DNA of 64,000 nt from NCBI GenBank assembly GCA_039989475.1, contig JBDXHU010000004.1, forward strand, positions 186,001-250,000, read 5' to 3'. Of this stretch, positions 23,672-32,799 are shown piece by piece. Under the pieces are notes generated by a model. That model worked only from the letters and a program-made list of their open reading frames with translations, was not told the origin of the DNA and did not search any database. A program made the position numbers and the translations under genes. Origin of the DNA: JBDXHU01 sp039989475. Its GTDB lineage: Bacteria > Pseudomonadota > Gammaproteobacteria > Pseudomonadales > Halieaceae. Every line of letters begins with the position of its first letter. Positions within the stretch are counted from its first letter, which is position 1.

Positions 23672-24823
23672 TCAGCGTCCTCCGCGGCTGTTGCGAGCCG
23701 CCTGGTCGCGCCGCAACAGGTCATAGACCTGGTCGGCAATGTCTCGAATGCTCTCGCCGCCAGCGCCATCACTGCGCAACTGGGGTCGACTGCTCTCTTC
23801 AATAATCTTGTCCAGCGGCAGGTACAGCAGGTTGTTGCCGCCCTCGACATCGATCACCACTTTACTGGTGTTTTCCATCACCCCCTGTACCGCCTCCAGG
23901 TAGAGGCGGTTGCGGGTAACTTCCGGCGCCTTGGCATACTCTTCACGCAGGGAGTTGAAGCGCGAGGCATCACCTTCCGCCTCCGCAATCACCTGCTCCT
24001 TGTAAGCGTTCGCCTCTTCGATCTGGCGCTGGGCCTGACCGCGCGCCTCGGGAATGATGCCGTTGGCATAGGCCTGCGCCTCATTCTTCACGCGCTCCTC
24101 GTCCTCGCGGGCCTTGATCACGTCGTCGAAGGCATCCTGCACTTCCGCAGGCGGCTTGGCGTCGTCGATGTTGACCTTGGAGACCCGAATGCCGGTCTGG
24201 TAGACATCCAGGTATTCCTGCAGTCGTTCGCGCACATCAACCGCCAGTTGGGTACGGCCATCAGTCAGCACATAATCCATCGCGCTGCCACCGACCACAT
24301 GGCGCAGGGCGCTCTCGGTGGCGTTGGTCAGGCTGCGCTCCGGCGCCCGCACCCGCAGCACGAAGTTCTCTGCATTCTGGATGACGTACTGAACCGAGAG
24401 GTTCACCTCGACGATGTTTTCATCCTCGGTCAGCATCTGCTCACGAAAGGTGGCGTTGTTAACCTGGGTCACGTTGACCACTGTGACCTCGTCAACCAGC
24501 GGCGGATTCCATTGCAGACCTGGCTGCACCGTGGAGTGGTATTTGCCAAGTCGCAGCACCACACCCCGCTCCTGCTCGTCGATGGTATAAAATCCCATCA
24601 GGCCCCATATGATCGCCGCGACCACCAGCAAGGTGACAAACAGGCCGCCGGACACGGCACTGCTGCCGCCGCCACCGCTGCCACTGCCGCCGCCGCCAAA
24701 TATGCCCGACAACTGCTGTCGCACTTTGCGCATGGCTTCATCAAGATCAGGTGGTCCCTGATCGCCACCGCCCCAGGGGTCACGTGGTTTGTTGCCGTCG
24801 CCACCCGGTTCATTCCAGGCCAT
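23672..24823 (-). CDS. hflK: Membrane protease modulator HflK
   Basis: HflK is the partner of HflC. The 383-residue product has a cytoplasmic N-terminus (MAWNEPGGDGNKPRDPWGGG), a Gly/Ser-rich linker around residues 45-57, a membrane segment (GLFVTLLVVAAIIWGLMGF), and an SPFH domain with DEQERGVVLRLGKYHSTVQPGL and the helical segment AQRQIEEANAYKEQVIAEAEG. It lies between hflX (about 110 nt upstream) and hflC. Confidence 0.97.
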   Translation of the reverse strand: MAWNEPGGDGNKPRDPWGGGDQGPPDLDEAMRKVRQQLSGIFGGGGSGSGGGGSSAVSGGLFVTLLVVAAIIWGLMGFYTIDEQERGVVLRLGKYHSTVQPGLQWNPPLVDEVTVVNVTQVNNATFREQMLTEDENIVEVNLSVQYVIQNAENFVLRVRAPERSLTNATESALRHVVGGSAMDYVLTDGRTQLAVDVRERLQEYLDVYQTGIRVSKVNIDDAKPPAEVQDAFDDVIKAREDEERVKNEAQAYANGIIPEARGQAQRQIEEANAYKEQVIAEAEGDASRFNSLREEYAKAPEVTRNRLYLEAVQGVMENTSKVVIDVEGGNNLLYLPLDKIIEESSRPQLRSDGAGGESIRDIADQVYDLLRRDQAARNSRGGR

Positions 24824-24931
24824 ACTTATCTCCTGTGTAAGGCCCTCTGGGCCTCATTAACTATTAATTACTTGAGCTGAATCGAGCGACGCAGTCTAGC
24901 ACAGCGCGCCCTGTTTCAGGCTACCCTGCTG

Positions 24932-26242
24932 TTACCCAAAGGCCTCGGCGGGACTTTTGTCCAGCACCAGGCTCTGTTCACTAATACCTTCCGCGGCGAG
25001 CAAGCGCTGCCACTCCCTGCCTTCCAGGCGCACATGTAGTTGTACGCGGCCATCGCCGGCGTGGTTCTCCTCCAGTACCGCGCCGAGGCTATAAAGCCCC
25101 GCCCGCAATCGTCCCTGGGCCGGGCTCAGGTCGACCAGATGATCGACCACGTTCACCGACAGAAGTTCGGCCAGGCACTGGCGCAACAGCTCGCAGCCAG
25201 CACCGGTACTGGCCGACAGCCAGACCCGCTGGGGACGGCCTTCGGCATCGCGCTCAATGCGTGGCTCCTGCTCCAGCAAGTCGAGCTTGTTATAGACCTC
25301 AAGCCGCGGCACCTCGCCGGCACCAATTTCCTGCAATACCGCTTCGACCTGCTCGACATTGTCCTGGCGCTCGGCACTGGCCGCGTCGATCACATGCAGT
25401 AGCAAGCCGGCGTCGGTGGTTTCCTCCAGCGTGGCGCGAAATGCATCCACCAGTTTGTGCGGCAAATGGCGAATAAAGCCCACCGTATCGGCCAACACTA
25501 CCGGGCCGCAATCATCCAGCTCAATGCGGCGCAGGGTCGGGTCCAGGGTGGCGAATAGTTGGTCGGCGGCATAGACCTCGGAATCGGTCAGGAAATTAAA
25601 CAGGGTCGATTTGCCGGCATTGGTATAACCGACTAATGACACGGAGGGGATTTCTGCGCGGCGGCGCGAGCGCCGGCCTTGCTGGCGCTGCTTTTCCACC
25701 TTCTGCAAACGCCCGAGAATAGACTTGATGCGCACCCGCAGCAGGCGCCGGTCTGTTTCCAGCTGCGTCTCACCCGGTCCACGCAGGCCAATACCGCCCT
25801 TCTGGCGCTCGAGGTGAGTCCAGCCTCGCACCAGCCGGGTCGACATATGCTGCAACTGCGCCAGTTCCACCTGCAACTTACCCTCGTGGGTGCGGGCGCG
25901 CTGGGCAAAGATATCCAGGATCAGGCCGGTCCGGTCCAGCACCCGGCATTGCAACTCCTGTTCGAGGTTGCGCTCCTGGCTGGGGGACAAGGCGTGATTG
26001 AATAACACCACCTCAGCCTCGTGGGCTTCCACCAGGGCCTTGATTTCCTCCAGCTTGCCAGTGCCGACAAACAGGCGCGGATGCGGCGTTTCACGCTGGC
26101 CAAAAACATAATCCACAGGATCGCCACCGGCGGACAGGGCCAGTTCTTCGAATTCTCGCGGATCTTCACGCTCCGCCTCTGTGGAAAGATTCAGGTGAAC
26201 CAGAATGGCTCGTTCACCTGACTCAGGTCGCTCAAAAAACAA
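24932..26242 (-). CDS. hflX: Ribosome-associated GTPase HflX
   Basis: HflX splits stalled 70S ribosomes under heat stress. The 436-residue product has the N-terminal HflX domain (GERAILVHLNL), a helical linker with KVEKQRQQGRRSRRRAEIP, and the G domain with G1 GYTNAGKSTLF (about 203-213), G3 DTVGFIRHLPH and G4 YNKLDL. The start is a TTG at 26242; alignment of MFFERPESGERAILVH to the E. coli start supports it, though the ribosome-binding site is weak. hfq ends eight nt upstream. Confidence 0.95.
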   Translation of the reverse strand: MFFERPESGERAILVHLNLSTEAEREDPREFEELALSAGGDPVDYVFGQRETPHPRLFVGTGKLEEIKALVEAHEAEVVLFNHALSPSQERNLEQELQCRVLDRTGLILDIFAQRARTHEGKLQVELAQLQHMSTRLVRGWTHLERQKGGIGLRGPGETQLETDRRLLRVRIKSILGRLQKVEKQRQQGRRSRRRAEIPSVSLVGYTNAGKSTLFNFLTDSEVYAADQLFATLDPTLRRIELDDCGPVVLADTVGFIRHLPHKLVDAFRATLEETTDAGLLLHVIDAASAERQDNVEQVEAVLQEIGAGEVPRLEVYNKLDLLEQEPRIERDAEGRPQRVWLSASTGAGCELLRQCLAELLSVNVVDHLVDLSPAQGRLRAGLYSLGAVLEENHAGDGRVQLHVRLEGREWQRLLAAEGISEQSLVLDKSPAEAFG

Positions 26243-26250
26243 TCAAAAAC

Positions 26251-26502
26251 CTAACTTTCTTCGCCCGCTTCTTCCGGTGGATTCTGCATGGGCATACGCA
26301 CTACCCGCGAGGGAACCACTGTGGAAATAGCGTGCTTGTAGACCATCTGGCTCACCGTGTTCTTCAACAACACGACAAACTGGTCGAAAGACTCAATCTG
26401 CCCCTGCAGCTTGATACCGTTGACAAGGTAGATGGATACGGGAACGCGTTCCTTACGCAATATGTTTAAGTAAGGGTCTTGTAATGTATGCCCTTTTGAC
26501 AT
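26251..26502 (-). CDS. hfq: RNA chaperone Hfq
   Basis: Hfq is the hexameric Sm-like protein that pairs small RNAs with mRNAs. The 83-residue product carries the Sm1 motif (LQDPYLNILRKERVPVSIYL), the distal/proximal face residues KLQGQIESFDQFVVLLK, and the Sm2 motif VYKHAISTVVPSR. The C-terminus is short (RMPMQNPPEEAGEES). It has its canonical neighbours miaA and hflX. Confidence 0.98.
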   Translation of the reverse strand: MSKGHTLQDPYLNILRKERVPVSIYLVNGIKLQGQIESFDQFVVLLKNTVSQMVYKHAISTVVPSRVVRMPMQNPPEEAGEES

Positions 26503-26638
26503 GGCAATTCTCCTGTGTGACTCAAATCGAGTCTAAAAAATACAAAACGTATGCTCATTTTTGAGCGTCTCTTGTTCTGGTTACGGCAGCATCCACGCGG
26601 CTTTCGCGCACTGCACACCTGTTTTGAGTATAAACCAT

Positions 26639-27625
26639 TTACAGAAGTTCAATGGTGGCATCACCCAGATATTTCAAGGCCACGGACAGCGGAATATACG
26701 CACTGTCGGCCAGGCCGGCTGCCGAGGTCGCAGCCCTGCCGTCGGCATCAGTGTAAATCCAGTGCAAATCAGGCCAACCCCGCAACCAGGTCAACTGCCG
26801 TTTCGCCAACTGACGGGTAGCCTGGATACACAATTCGCGAGCCCGGGCCAGGTCATACTCGCCTTTCACATGAGCCCACATCTGGCGATAGCCGACGGCG
26901 CGCATGGAGGGCAGGTCCAGGTGCAGGTCATCGCGCTGGTAGAGCCCGCGCACTTCCTCTACCAGTCCGGCGGCCAGCATCTGGTCGACCCGGCGGGCAA
27001 TACGCTCATGCAAGACACCGCGTTCGGCAGGCGCAATGGCCAACTGGAAAACCTCGTAGGCATCAGTGAGCCGACCCCCGCCCTTGGCGGCCTGGCGGCG
27101 GCGCCACTCAGTCATGGTGACACCACTGCCCAGGTACACTTCCAGCGCGCGACTGAGGCGCTGGGAGTGATTGGGATGAATTTTCTCGGCCATGGCCGGG
27201 TCCACTTCCGCCAGCATGCGGTGCAGATGCGGCCAGCCCTTTGCGGCTGCCTCGGATGCAAGATAGCTGCGCAACTCCGGGTCGGCCGGTGGCATATCGG
27301 CAATACCTTCCAACAGGGCCTTGAAGTAGAGCATGGTGCCGCCCACCAACAGCGGCGTGCGCCCGGCCGCCAGAATCTCCAGGATCGCGGCCTGGGCATC
27401 ATGGCAAAAGTCCGCCACTGAATAGGGCTCGGCAGGATCGTGAATATCAACCAGGTGGTGGGGGAAATCGGGCTTGGCGCTACCGATATCCAGGCCTCGA
27501 TACACCAGGGCGGAATCGACGCTGATCAACTCGCAATTATGTTGGCGAGCCAGTTCAATGGCCAGGTCGGTCTTACCGGATGCCGTTGGGCCCAGCAGGC
27601 ATATAAGGCCGGGCTTATCACTCAA
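26639..27625 (-). CDS. miaA: tRNA dimethylallyltransferase MiaA
   Basis: MiaA adds a dimethylallyl group to A37 of tRNAs that read UNN codons. I place the start at the TTG at 27625 (MSDKPGLICLLGPTASGKT), two nt after the mutL stop, giving 328 residues, close to E. coli's 316; the frame remains open further upstream inside mutL. Motifs are the P-loop GPTASGKTDLAIELA, SVDSALVYRGLDIGSAKP, VGGTMLYFKALLEG and TRQLAKRQLTWLRGW. Coupled translation with mutL is likely. Confidence 0.95.
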   Translation of the reverse strand: MSDKPGLICLLGPTASGKTDLAIELARQHNCELISVDSALVYRGLDIGSAKPDFPHHLVDIHDPAEPYSVADFCHDAQAAILEILAAGRTPLLVGGTMLYFKALLEGIADMPPADPELRSYLASEAAAKGWPHLHRMLAEVDPAMAEKIHPNHSQRLSRALEVYLGSGVTMTEWRRRQAAKGGGRLTDAYEVFQLAIAPAERGVLHERIARRVDQMLAAGLVEEVRGLYQRDDLHLDLPSMRAVGYRQMWAHVKGEYDLARARELCIQATRQLAKRQLTWLRGWPDLHWIYTDADGRAATSAAGLADSAYIPLSVALKYLGDATIELL

Positions 27626-27626
27626 C

Positions 27627-29438
27627 TCAACGACCCCGCAGGAACAGCTTGTCCAGTTCCTCCAGCGACAACTGGGTCCAGGTGGGACGCCCATGATTAC
27701 ACTGGCCGCTGCGTTCGGTGTCTTCCATGTCCCGCAACAGGGCATTCATTTCCGGGATGGTAAGGCGCCGGTTGGCACGCACCGAGCCGTGGCAGGCCAT
27801 GGTCGACAGCAGCTCATCGAGATGAGCCTCGACCCGGTCACTGCTGCCGTATTCCAATAAATCTGACAACACATCGCGCAGCAGCTGCTCGACGTTGGCA
27901 TCGCGCAAGGCCACGGGTATCTCACGCAGGACCAGCGCCTCTTCGCCGGCGCGCGCAACATTCATGCCGAGCCGGGCAAAGACCTCGCCATGGCTCTCGG
28001 CGCAATCGGCCTCGCGCTGACTCACCGCCACCGTCTGCGGTACCAACAAGGGCTGGCTGCGAATCCCTTCCCCACTGTGTGACAGCTTCATGCGCTCGTA
28101 GGTAATGCGCTCATGGGCGGCGTGCATATCCACCAACACCAGGCCCTCGGCGTTTTGCGCGAGGATATAAACACCGTGCAATTGCGCCACCGCGTAACCC
28201 AGCGGTGGCACGTCCTCTGCCGGCACCTCGGCCAGCGCCGCCGGACTGGCATAGAGCTGCTGAAATCCCTGCATCTGCTCCCGCACCTGGCCCGCCCCCA
28301 TATGGGAGCCCTCGCCAGCGAAACCCGCACCGGCGACGGAGCCCGGTCGCCCCCAGGCCAGCGCCTCCTGGCTGGCTTGTGGTTCAGCGCCTGCTTCAGC
28401 CTGCAGGCCAGTCGGCGCCAGCTGGTCGGCGGGACGCACATCGGCCAGCGCCTTGTGCAAGCTGCGAAAGATAAAATCATGCACTGAGCGGCCGTCGCGA
28501 AACCGCACCTCATGCTTGGTGGGATGCACATTCACATCGACCAGGGCCGGGTCCAGCTCCAGGTAAAGCACGAATGCGGGATGCCGGCCGTGATAGAGCA
28601 CATCGCGGTAGGCCTGCTTGACCGCATGACTCACCAGGCGATCGCGGATCACCCGGCCATTGACATAAAAGTACTGCAGGTCAGCCTGGCTGCGGGAGAA
28701 GGTGGGCAGGCCCACCCAACCCCAGAGTTTAAGCGAACCAACATCGGCTTCGATATACAAAGCCTGTTCAATAAATGCCGGGCCACAGACGCTGGCGACA
28801 CGTCGCTCACGGGCCACATCGGAATCGCAGGCTGCCAGCTGGTGGATAGAGCGCTGGTTATGGCGCAGGTGAAAGGCGACATCGTAGCGGCTCAGTGCCT
28901 GCCGCTTGAGCACCTCTTCCAGGTGGTTGAACTCGGTTTTTTCGGTGCGCATGAATTTGCGCCGGGCCGGGGTATTAAAAAACAGGTCTCGCACCTCAAC
29001 CGAGGTGCCCTGGGGGTGCGGCGCAGGTTTCAGCGTGACATCCATAGCGCTGCCCTCGCACTCGGCGCGCAGGCCAGAGGAGCCGCTGTCGTCCGTATTG
29101 GAGGTGATCCCCAGGCGCGACACCGAGCTGATGCTGGCCAGGGCCTCGCCGCGAAAGCCGAGGCTGGCGACACGCTCCAGCTCTTCCAGCGAGCTGATTT
29201 TGCTGGTGGCGTGCCGGCTCAGCGAAAGTGGCAGGTCCTCGGCATCCATGCCGGCGCCGTTGTCGCGCACACGAATCAGCTTGGAACCGCCAGCTTCCAC
29301 CTCTACCTCGATGCGCCGGGCACCCGCATCCAGCGCGTTTTCCAGCAATTCCTTGACCACCGAGGCGGGCCGCTCAACGACTTCGCCGGCAGCGATCTGG
29401 TTAGCCAGGCGCGGGCTCAACAGGGAAATTTTTGACAT
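27627..29438 (-). CDS. mutL: DNA mismatch repair protein MutL
   Basis: MutL couples MutS mismatch recognition to strand incision and excision. From the ATG at 29438 (MSKISLLSPRLANQIAAGEVVERP) it has 603 residues. The GHKL ATPase motifs ENALDAGA, RVRDNGAGM, HATSKI and GFRGEALASI are intact, as is VDVNVHPTKHEVRF. After a variable linker (about 340-410), the C-terminal dimerisation domain has the helical ACHGSVRANRRLTIPEMNALLRDME. The DQHAAxER endonuclease motif is replaced by DMHAAHERITYER; the start overlaps the amidase stop by one nt. Confidence 0.97.
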   Translation of the reverse strand: MSKISLLSPRLANQIAAGEVVERPASVVKELLENALDAGARRIEVEVEAGGSKLIRVRDNGAGMDAEDLPLSLSRHATSKISSLEELERVASLGFRGEALASISSVSRLGITSNTDDSGSSGLRAECEGSAMDVTLKPAPHPQGTSVEVRDLFFNTPARRKFMRTEKTEFNHLEEVLKRQALSRYDVAFHLRHNQRSIHQLAACDSDVARERRVASVCGPAFIEQALYIEADVGSLKLWGWVGLPTFSRSQADLQYFYVNGRVIRDRLVSHAVKQAYRDVLYHGRHPAFVLYLELDPALVDVNVHPTKHEVRFRDGRSVHDFIFRSLHKALADVRPADQLAPTGLQAEAGAEPQASQEALAWGRPGSVAGAGFAGEGSHMGAGQVREQMQGFQQLYASPAALAEVPAEDVPPLGYAVAQLHGVYILAQNAEGLVLVDMHAAHERITYERMKLSHSGEGIRSQPLLVPQTVAVSQREADCAESHGEVFARLGMNVARAGEEALVLREIPVALRDANVEQLLRDVLSDLLEYGSSDRVEAHLDELLSTMACHGSVRANRRLTIPEMNALLRDMEDTERSGQCNHGRPTWTQLSLEELDKLFLRGR

Positions 29439-30784
29439 CAGCTGGCAGGTATTATCAGTTTCTGGCCGATGCGAATGGTATTGCTCGACAGGGAATTGCG
29501 GTTGCGCAGGGAGTTCACGCTGACATTGAAGCGCACGGCGATCTCCGACAAGGTGTCGCCACGTCCGATGACGTACTCGCGCGAACCCGCCTGTTTCTGC
29601 CAGGCCAGCAGGGTATCCGATGGCGGGTTCTCCATGAACCACTCGCTGACACCTTCATAGATGGCCCGCGCCATCTTGCCCTGGTAGGCGGAGGTACGCA
29701 GCAACCTGGCTTCATCCGGATTAGAGATAAAGCCGGTCTCAATCAGGATCGAGGGAATATCCGGCGACTTGAGCACCGCGAAGGAAGCTTGTTCCACCTG
29801 TTTGCGATGTAACTTTGAAATTTGATCCATCTGCACCAGCACTCGGTCGCCGAGACCAAGACTGGCATCCAGCGTATGGCTCATGGACATATCGTAGAGC
29901 ACCTGGGCCAGCAGGTCGTCCTTATCATTAAGACTGACGCCACCCACCAGGTCGGCGGCGTTCTCTCGCTGGGCGAGAAAACGGGCAAAGGTACTGGAGG
30001 CACCCCGCTGCGATAAGGCGTAGACCGAGGTGCCCTTGGCCTTGGGGCTCTTGAAGGCATCGGCATGGATTGATACCAGCAGGTCGGCCTGCATGTCGTG
30101 GGCCAGTTTGCGGCGTTTGCGCAGACCGACGTAGTAGTCGCCGGTACGAATCAGTTTCGGTTCAAAGCCCGGCTCTTGCTCAAACAGGCGCTTCACTTTC
30201 CTGGCGATACCCAGAACCACTTGTTTCTCGCGTACACCGCCGGGTCCGCTGGCACCGGGATCCTCACCGCCGTGGCCGGCATCAATAGCAATCACAATAT
30301 CGCGTCGCACCGAGGTGGCCACACTCTTCTTCACCGTCGGTGCGCTGGTCTGGCGTTCAACGTCATAGAGATCCAGCACCAGCCGATCGCCGCGTTTGTC
30401 GTTGGCTTTCAATATAAAGGAGCGCGGACTCACGCTGGCTGACATATCCAGCACGATGCGCAGATCATCTCCGCCGCGCACGCCGGAGCGTATGCGGCGC
30501 ACGGGCGTATTGCTCAGGCTGACCTGGTCCAGCGAGGCTTTTAATGAAGCGTCTGTAATATCGACCACGATGCGGTTGGGCTGCTGTAGCTGGATCAGTT
30601 TATGAGAGACCGGGGCGCTCACATCGAAGACGATTCTGGTGTGGTCGGGCGCTCGCCAGAGTCGTACGTCACGTACGTCCAGTCCAAAGCTCGCCGGCGC
30701 CATCAGGCCAAGCGTAAGCAGCGCCAGCAACTTGCAGGAGTGGCCCGGCCCTGCGGCCCGACGCACTGTTTCCCCGCCCTTCAT
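29438..30784 (-). CDS. N-acetylmuramoyl-L-alanine amidase (AmiB/AmiC type) with LysM
   Basis: The enzyme cleaves septal peptidoglycan during daughter-cell separation. From the ATG at 30784 it has 448 residues: a signal peptide (KLLALLTLGLMAPASFG), an AMIN domain (about 40-140, VRLWRAPDHTRIVFDVS), an Amidase_3 zinc domain (IAIDAGHGGEDPGASGPGG, SIHADAF, ILIETGFISNPDEA) and a C-terminal LysM (YVIGRGDTLSEIAVRFNVS). It overlaps tsaE by ATGA. The tsaE-amiB-mutL-miaA-hfq order is the same as in E. coli. Confidence 0.95.
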   Translation of the reverse strand: MKGGETVRRAAGPGHSCKLLALLTLGLMAPASFGLDVRDVRLWRAPDHTRIVFDVSAPVSHKLIQLQQPNRIVVDITDASLKASLDQVSLSNTPVRRIRSGVRGGDDLRIVLDMSASVSPRSFILKANDKRGDRLVLDLYDVERQTSAPTVKKSVATSVRRDIVIAIDAGHGGEDPGASGPGGVREKQVVLGIARKVKRLFEQEPGFEPKLIRTGDYYVGLRKRRKLAHDMQADLLVSIHADAFKSPKAKGTSVYALSQRGASSTFARFLAQRENAADLVGGVSLNDKDDLLAQVLYDMSMSHTLDASLGLGDRVLVQMDQISKLHRKQVEQASFAVLKSPDIPSILIETGFISNPDEARLLRTSAYQGKMARAIYEGVSEWFMENPPSDTLLAWQKQAGSREYVIGRGDTLSEIAVRFNVSVNSLRNRNSLSSNTIRIGQKLIIPAS

Positions 30785-31281
30785 CGCACTCCAGTTTCCG
30801 GTTCTTGCAGCGGTTCTTTCAACATCCGCTGCAGACATTCTACACCGCGATGGCTGCGGGCTTCAAAGCTCAATATCCTGCCAGAGCCCGCGATCTCTAT
30901 GCTAACCAACATATCAGGTGGGGGCAAAATACCCTCACCCCGTGCCGGCCATTCAACCAGGACGATACTGCGCGGGTGGAAGTAATCGCGTATACCCATG
31001 TACTCCAGCTCTTCGGGGTCGCCCAGGCGGTACAGGTCGAAATGGTACAGCGACAAGGCTTCCAGTTCGTAGGGCTCCACCAGTGTATAGGTCGGGCTCT
31101 TTACCGCGCCCTGGTGACCGAAGGCTCGCAGCACGCCGCGCGCCAGGGTGGTTTTACCCATGCCCAGTTCACCGCAGAGATAAACCAGTAGCGGTGCTCG
31201 CAGGCTGCGACCAAATTGCTGGCCCAGTGCGATCATGGCAGTTTCATCCGCCGCCGTTAGCTCAAGCGTGGAATCAGCCAT
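30781..31281 (-). CDS. tsaE: tRNA threonylcarbamoyladenosine ATPase TsaE
   Basis: TsaE drives the TsaBD complex that makes t6A37 in ANN-decoding tRNAs. The 166-residue product (ATG at 31281; a TTG at 31284 is also in frame) has the P-loop GELGMGKTTLARGVLRA, SPTYTLVEPYE and HFDLYRLGDPEELEYMGIRDYF, and ILVEWPARGEGILP at the end of the domain. It overlaps nnr upstream and the amidase downstream. Confidence 0.96.
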   Translation of the reverse strand: MADSTLELTAADETAMIALGQQFGRSLRAPLLVYLCGELGMGKTTLARGVLRAFGHQGAVKSPTYTLVEPYELEALSLYHFDLYRLGDPEELEYMGIRDYFHPRSIVLVEWPARGEGILPPPDMLVSIEIAGSGRILSFEARSHRGVECLQRMLKEPLQEPETGVR

Positions 31282-32761
31282 CAACGAGATCGCGCAACCA
31301 GGGCATCAGGTCAGTCGCGAGCAGGCCACGGACGCCATCAGCGGCGGCCAGATCGGCCGCGGCGCTGTGCAGGCAGACACCCAGGCGAGCCGCTGCCGAC
31401 GGCGACAGGCCCTGCGCCAACAGAGAGGCCAGCACGCCACTGAGGACATCGCCCATGCCGCCGCTGGCCATGCCCGGATTACCATAGGGGCAGACGTAAA
31501 CCTGTTCACCATCACACACCAGGGTGCCCGCTCCTTTCAATAACACCACGCCGCCGAATCGCGCCTGCAAGTCACGCACCGCAGCAAAGCGATCGGCCTG
31601 GATATCCGCGGTACTGCACTGCAACAGTCGCGCCGCCTCCCCCGGATGCGGTGTCAGAATCCAGTTGTCGCGCGGTATCGCCTGTGGCAGCAGCCCAGCG
31701 GCCAGCAGGTTCAAGCCATCGGCGTCGAGTACCAGCGGCAAGGAGGTTTCCAGGCAGCGCTGCAATAATTGCTCGGACCAGGGTGAGTGGCCCAGGCCCG
31801 GCCCCACCGCCAGCGCCGCCGCCCGCTCCAGCAAGGGCTCCAGTTCTGAGCGACTGTTGACCGGGCAGGCCATAATCTCGGGGCGGCGACTGACCAGTGC
31901 CGCCACATGTTCTGGCCGGGTGGCCGCTGACACCAGCCCGGCCCCGCAGCGAGCCGCCGCTTCCGCCGCCATCAGTGCCGCGCCCGCCATACCATAATCG
32001 CCGCCCACTACCAGGGCGTGACCGAATACACCCTTGTGTGCCGACAGGGCGAAGGCCGGCAACAGGTCCAGCTCCAGATCCAGGTCCAGCCGCAAGGAGG
32101 CGGGCTGCAGCTGCTGGTAGACCTCGGCAGGCACCTCGAGATCAGCAAAGTGCAGATCACCGCAGTAGTCGGAGCCAACGCCGGTCAGCAAGCCCTGCTT
32201 GACCCCGATAAAGGTGACGGTCAATTCGGCAAGGATTGCACTGCCCAGGCAACGCCCGCTGTCACTGCAGAGCCCGGATGGAATATCGATGGCCAGCACC
32301 GGACAGTCGCTGGCGTTAATCAGCTCGATGGCTTCCAGGTAATCACCGCGCACATCGCCGCTCAGTCCCGTACCCAGCAGCGCATCGATCACCACACAGG
32401 AATCCAGCTCCAGTCCCGGCTCGAAGTTAATCATCTCAACGCCGGCATCCAGCGCCTGCTGGCGCGCCAGCGCCGCATCGCCGGTGATCTTGCCGGCATC
32501 ACCCACCTGGTAAACACAGACGGGAATCCGGCGTGACTGCGCCAGTGCGGCAATAACAAAGCCGTCGCCGCCGTTGTTGCCAGTGCCGCAAAACACCGCC
32601 AATTGCTCCGGCCCATCTTCGGCCAGGCCCGACAGGTACAGCTCAAAGGCGGCGCGACCGGCACGTGCCATCAACTGGATTCCGGGGATGCCGAATTCCT
32701 CAATGGCGATACGGTCCAGCTCACGCGTTTGTGCCGCGGTATACAAGGATTGTTCCGGCAA
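31274..32761 (-). CDS. nnr: Bifunctional NAD(P)H-hydrate epimerase/dehydratase
   Basis: The enzyme repairs hydrated NADH/NADPH: the N-terminal YjeF_N domain epimerises and the C-terminal ribokinase-like domain dehydrates with ADP. The 495-residue product has AVFCGTGNNGGDGFVIA (about 54-70) and IDALLGTGLSGDVRG in the first half, and VVGGDYGMAGAALMA, LTPHPGEAARLL and NPGMASGGMGDVLSG in the second. The start is a TTG at 32761 with AGGAG eight nt upstream. It is divergent from queG and its end overlaps tsaE by eight nt. Confidence 0.95.
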   Translation of the reverse strand: MPEQSLYTAAQTRELDRIAIEEFGIPGIQLMARAGRAAFELYLSGLAEDGPEQLAVFCGTGNNGGDGFVIAALAQSRRIPVCVYQVGDAGKITGDAALARQQALDAGVEMINFEPGLELDSCVVIDALLGTGLSGDVRGDYLEAIELINASDCPVLAIDIPSGLCSDSGRCLGSAILAELTVTFIGVKQGLLTGVGSDYCGDLHFADLEVPAEVYQQLQPASLRLDLDLELDLLPAFALSAHKGVFGHALVVGGDYGMAGAALMAAEAAARCGAGLVSAATRPEHVAALVSRRPEIMACPVNSRSELEPLLERAAALAVGPGLGHSPWSEQLLQRCLETSLPLVLDADGLNLLAAGLLPQAIPRDNWILTPHPGEAARLLQCSTADIQADRFAAVRDLQARFGGVVLLKGAGTLVCDGEQVYVCPYGNPGMASGGMGDVLSGVLASLLAQGLSPSAAARLGVCLHSAAADLAAADGVRGLLATDLMPWLRDLVDG

Positions 32762-32799
32762 CGGTTTACTCCTGCTTCATTTACCGCCAAATTATACGC

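Noticed and set aside
23468..24880. 470-codon plus-strand open frame across hflC/hflK
   Set aside because: hflK and the hflC start on the minus strand match their families throughout; the plus-strand product has no family resemblance.
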